From assembly GCA_016271365.2 (NCBI GenBank), contig CM057456.1, forward strand, positions 607,233,501 through 607,297,500: 64,000 bases of DNA, written 5' to 3'. Under the pieces are notes generated by a model, which saw only the letters and a list, made by a program, of their open reading frames with translations, was not told the origin of the DNA and searched no databases. Source of the stretch: Neoceratodus forsteri. Taxonomy: Eukaryota; Chordata; Ceratodontiformes; Ceratodontidae. Shown here one piece after another: positions 63,481-64,000 of this stretch (position 1 is its first letter; every line of letters starts with the position of its first letter). Position numbers and translations under genes: made by a program.

Positions 63481-64000
63481 AGTTCCAGGAACTGGTGCCC
63501 AAAGTGGAGGAGCATCTCATGGAAGTCCCAGCCTCCCTCTTGGAGGTGGTAATTCAGAAGCCTTGGAGATGTGTCAGAATTCACTTGCACCCAACAGGAG
63601 TGGCATGGAGAATTTCTTTAGGGTGTGGCAGGCTCAGGGCTGGCAGAACATGTGTCCCACTCTGGTAGATCAGCTATACCTATGCTCAGTGCAGACAAAA
63701 TGGAAAGGGTTGATGCCAGGCGCAGTGGGTCAACATTTGACAGGCATTTCATGGTTGTCCTGGTTCACTGGCTTGAAGGACAGCATGCAGGCATTGTGAC
63801 TTTGTAAACTATAGGAGGGATTGTCCTGTGATGTCCCAAAACAACCTGATGGGCAAAGACCAGTTAGTCTGGCCTTGCTAGAGCTAGTTTGGGGGGCTAC
63901 CCTAAGGTGTGCTTGTCTCCAGCAGAAGCAATGTTGCTTCACATTACTTTCTTGGTGACCTTCTGTGGAGCTTTTTGGGTGTCCAGATTCATTCAGCTAA
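63481..64000 (+). pseudogene. Tyrosine-recombinase fragment (DIRS/Ngaro-like)
   Basis: The core-binding (SAM-like) domain is at 63575-63800: NSLAPNRSGMENFFRVWQAQ, then GAVGQHLTGISWLSWFTGLK and DSM, resembling 'SLAPSTxxxYxxAWxxW...ISWLxRxxGxxD'. After frameshifts, 63904-64000 reads VCLSPAEAMLLHITFLVTFC then GAFWVSRFI, equivalent to the 'FLVAFFGAFRVSE' start of the catalytic domain, whose catalytic Arg is here Trp (TGG). The fragment continues past the window. Decayed. Confidence 0.65.

Overview
The window reads as repeat-dominated vertebrate nuclear DNA, AT-rich, from a species with a large genome. The mix of CR1/L3, L2, Rex1 and L1/Tx1-type LINEs, tRNA-derived SINEs, TTAA-target MITEs with T2-like ends and a THAP/Kolobok-type transposase points to an amphibian, or possibly a lungfish. 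I cannot name the species. No intact host gene, rRNA or functional tRNA gene was recognised. Almost every long reading frame is a decayed mobile element or a shadow of one.

Layout. 1-735 holds an antisense LINE reverse-transcriptase (RT) piece. 1.5-1.9 kb holds a repeat and a strong hairpin. 1995-5110 is a two-LTR, apparently pol-less LTR element on the minus strand, with a tRNA-Leu-type primer site. 5.1-8.7 kb is a noncoding repeat domain: 55-bp and 292-bp tandem units plus a recurring GATCGCGAG motif in both orientations. 8.8-18.8 kb holds LINE remnants, one nested inside another, plus palindromes, a SINE-like sequence and microsatellites. 19.75-22.82 kb is a large foldback structure. Its arms are made of ~195-bp tandem units, and its interior carries a 148-bp minisatellite. 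22.8-25.9 kb has a CR1 3' end and then a CR1 5' end with a duplicated leader, an ORF1 with an SGNH-hydrolase-like domain and the start of the endonuclease. 27.9-31.3 kb (minus strand) carries pieces of a transposase gene with recognisable splice sites. A THAP zinc-finger exon lies on the same strand at 46.1-46.5 kb and could be its 5' exon. 31.7-45.3 kb is packed with CR1, L2 and a nearly full-length Rex1 element whose polyprotein contains a 2A-like NPGP motif. 47.5-51 kb has a LINE 3' end, a SINE, an L1-type ORF1 fragment and a CR1 tail. 52.9-57.6 kb is a pair of paralogous repeats, each cut by a TTAA-flanked MITE at a site that is empty in the other copy; one MITE is itself split by an L2 insertion. 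58.7-63.0 kb has nested CR1 and SINE copies. 63.5-64.0 kb begins a tyrosine-recombinase fragment that leaves the window.

How the parts relate. LINEs supply the RT and endonuclease that SINEs depend on. TTAA MITEs need a transposase supplied in trans, and the THAP/Kolobok-type gene here belongs to a superfamily credited with TTAA targeting. All coding copies seen here carry stops, frameshifts or lost catalytic residues, so this looks like a graveyard with a few younger copies (L2 at 53-55 kb, CR1 at 61.6-63.0 kb, Rex1 at 38-42 kb). Boundaries are by eye. Family names come from motif recognition, not from a database search.
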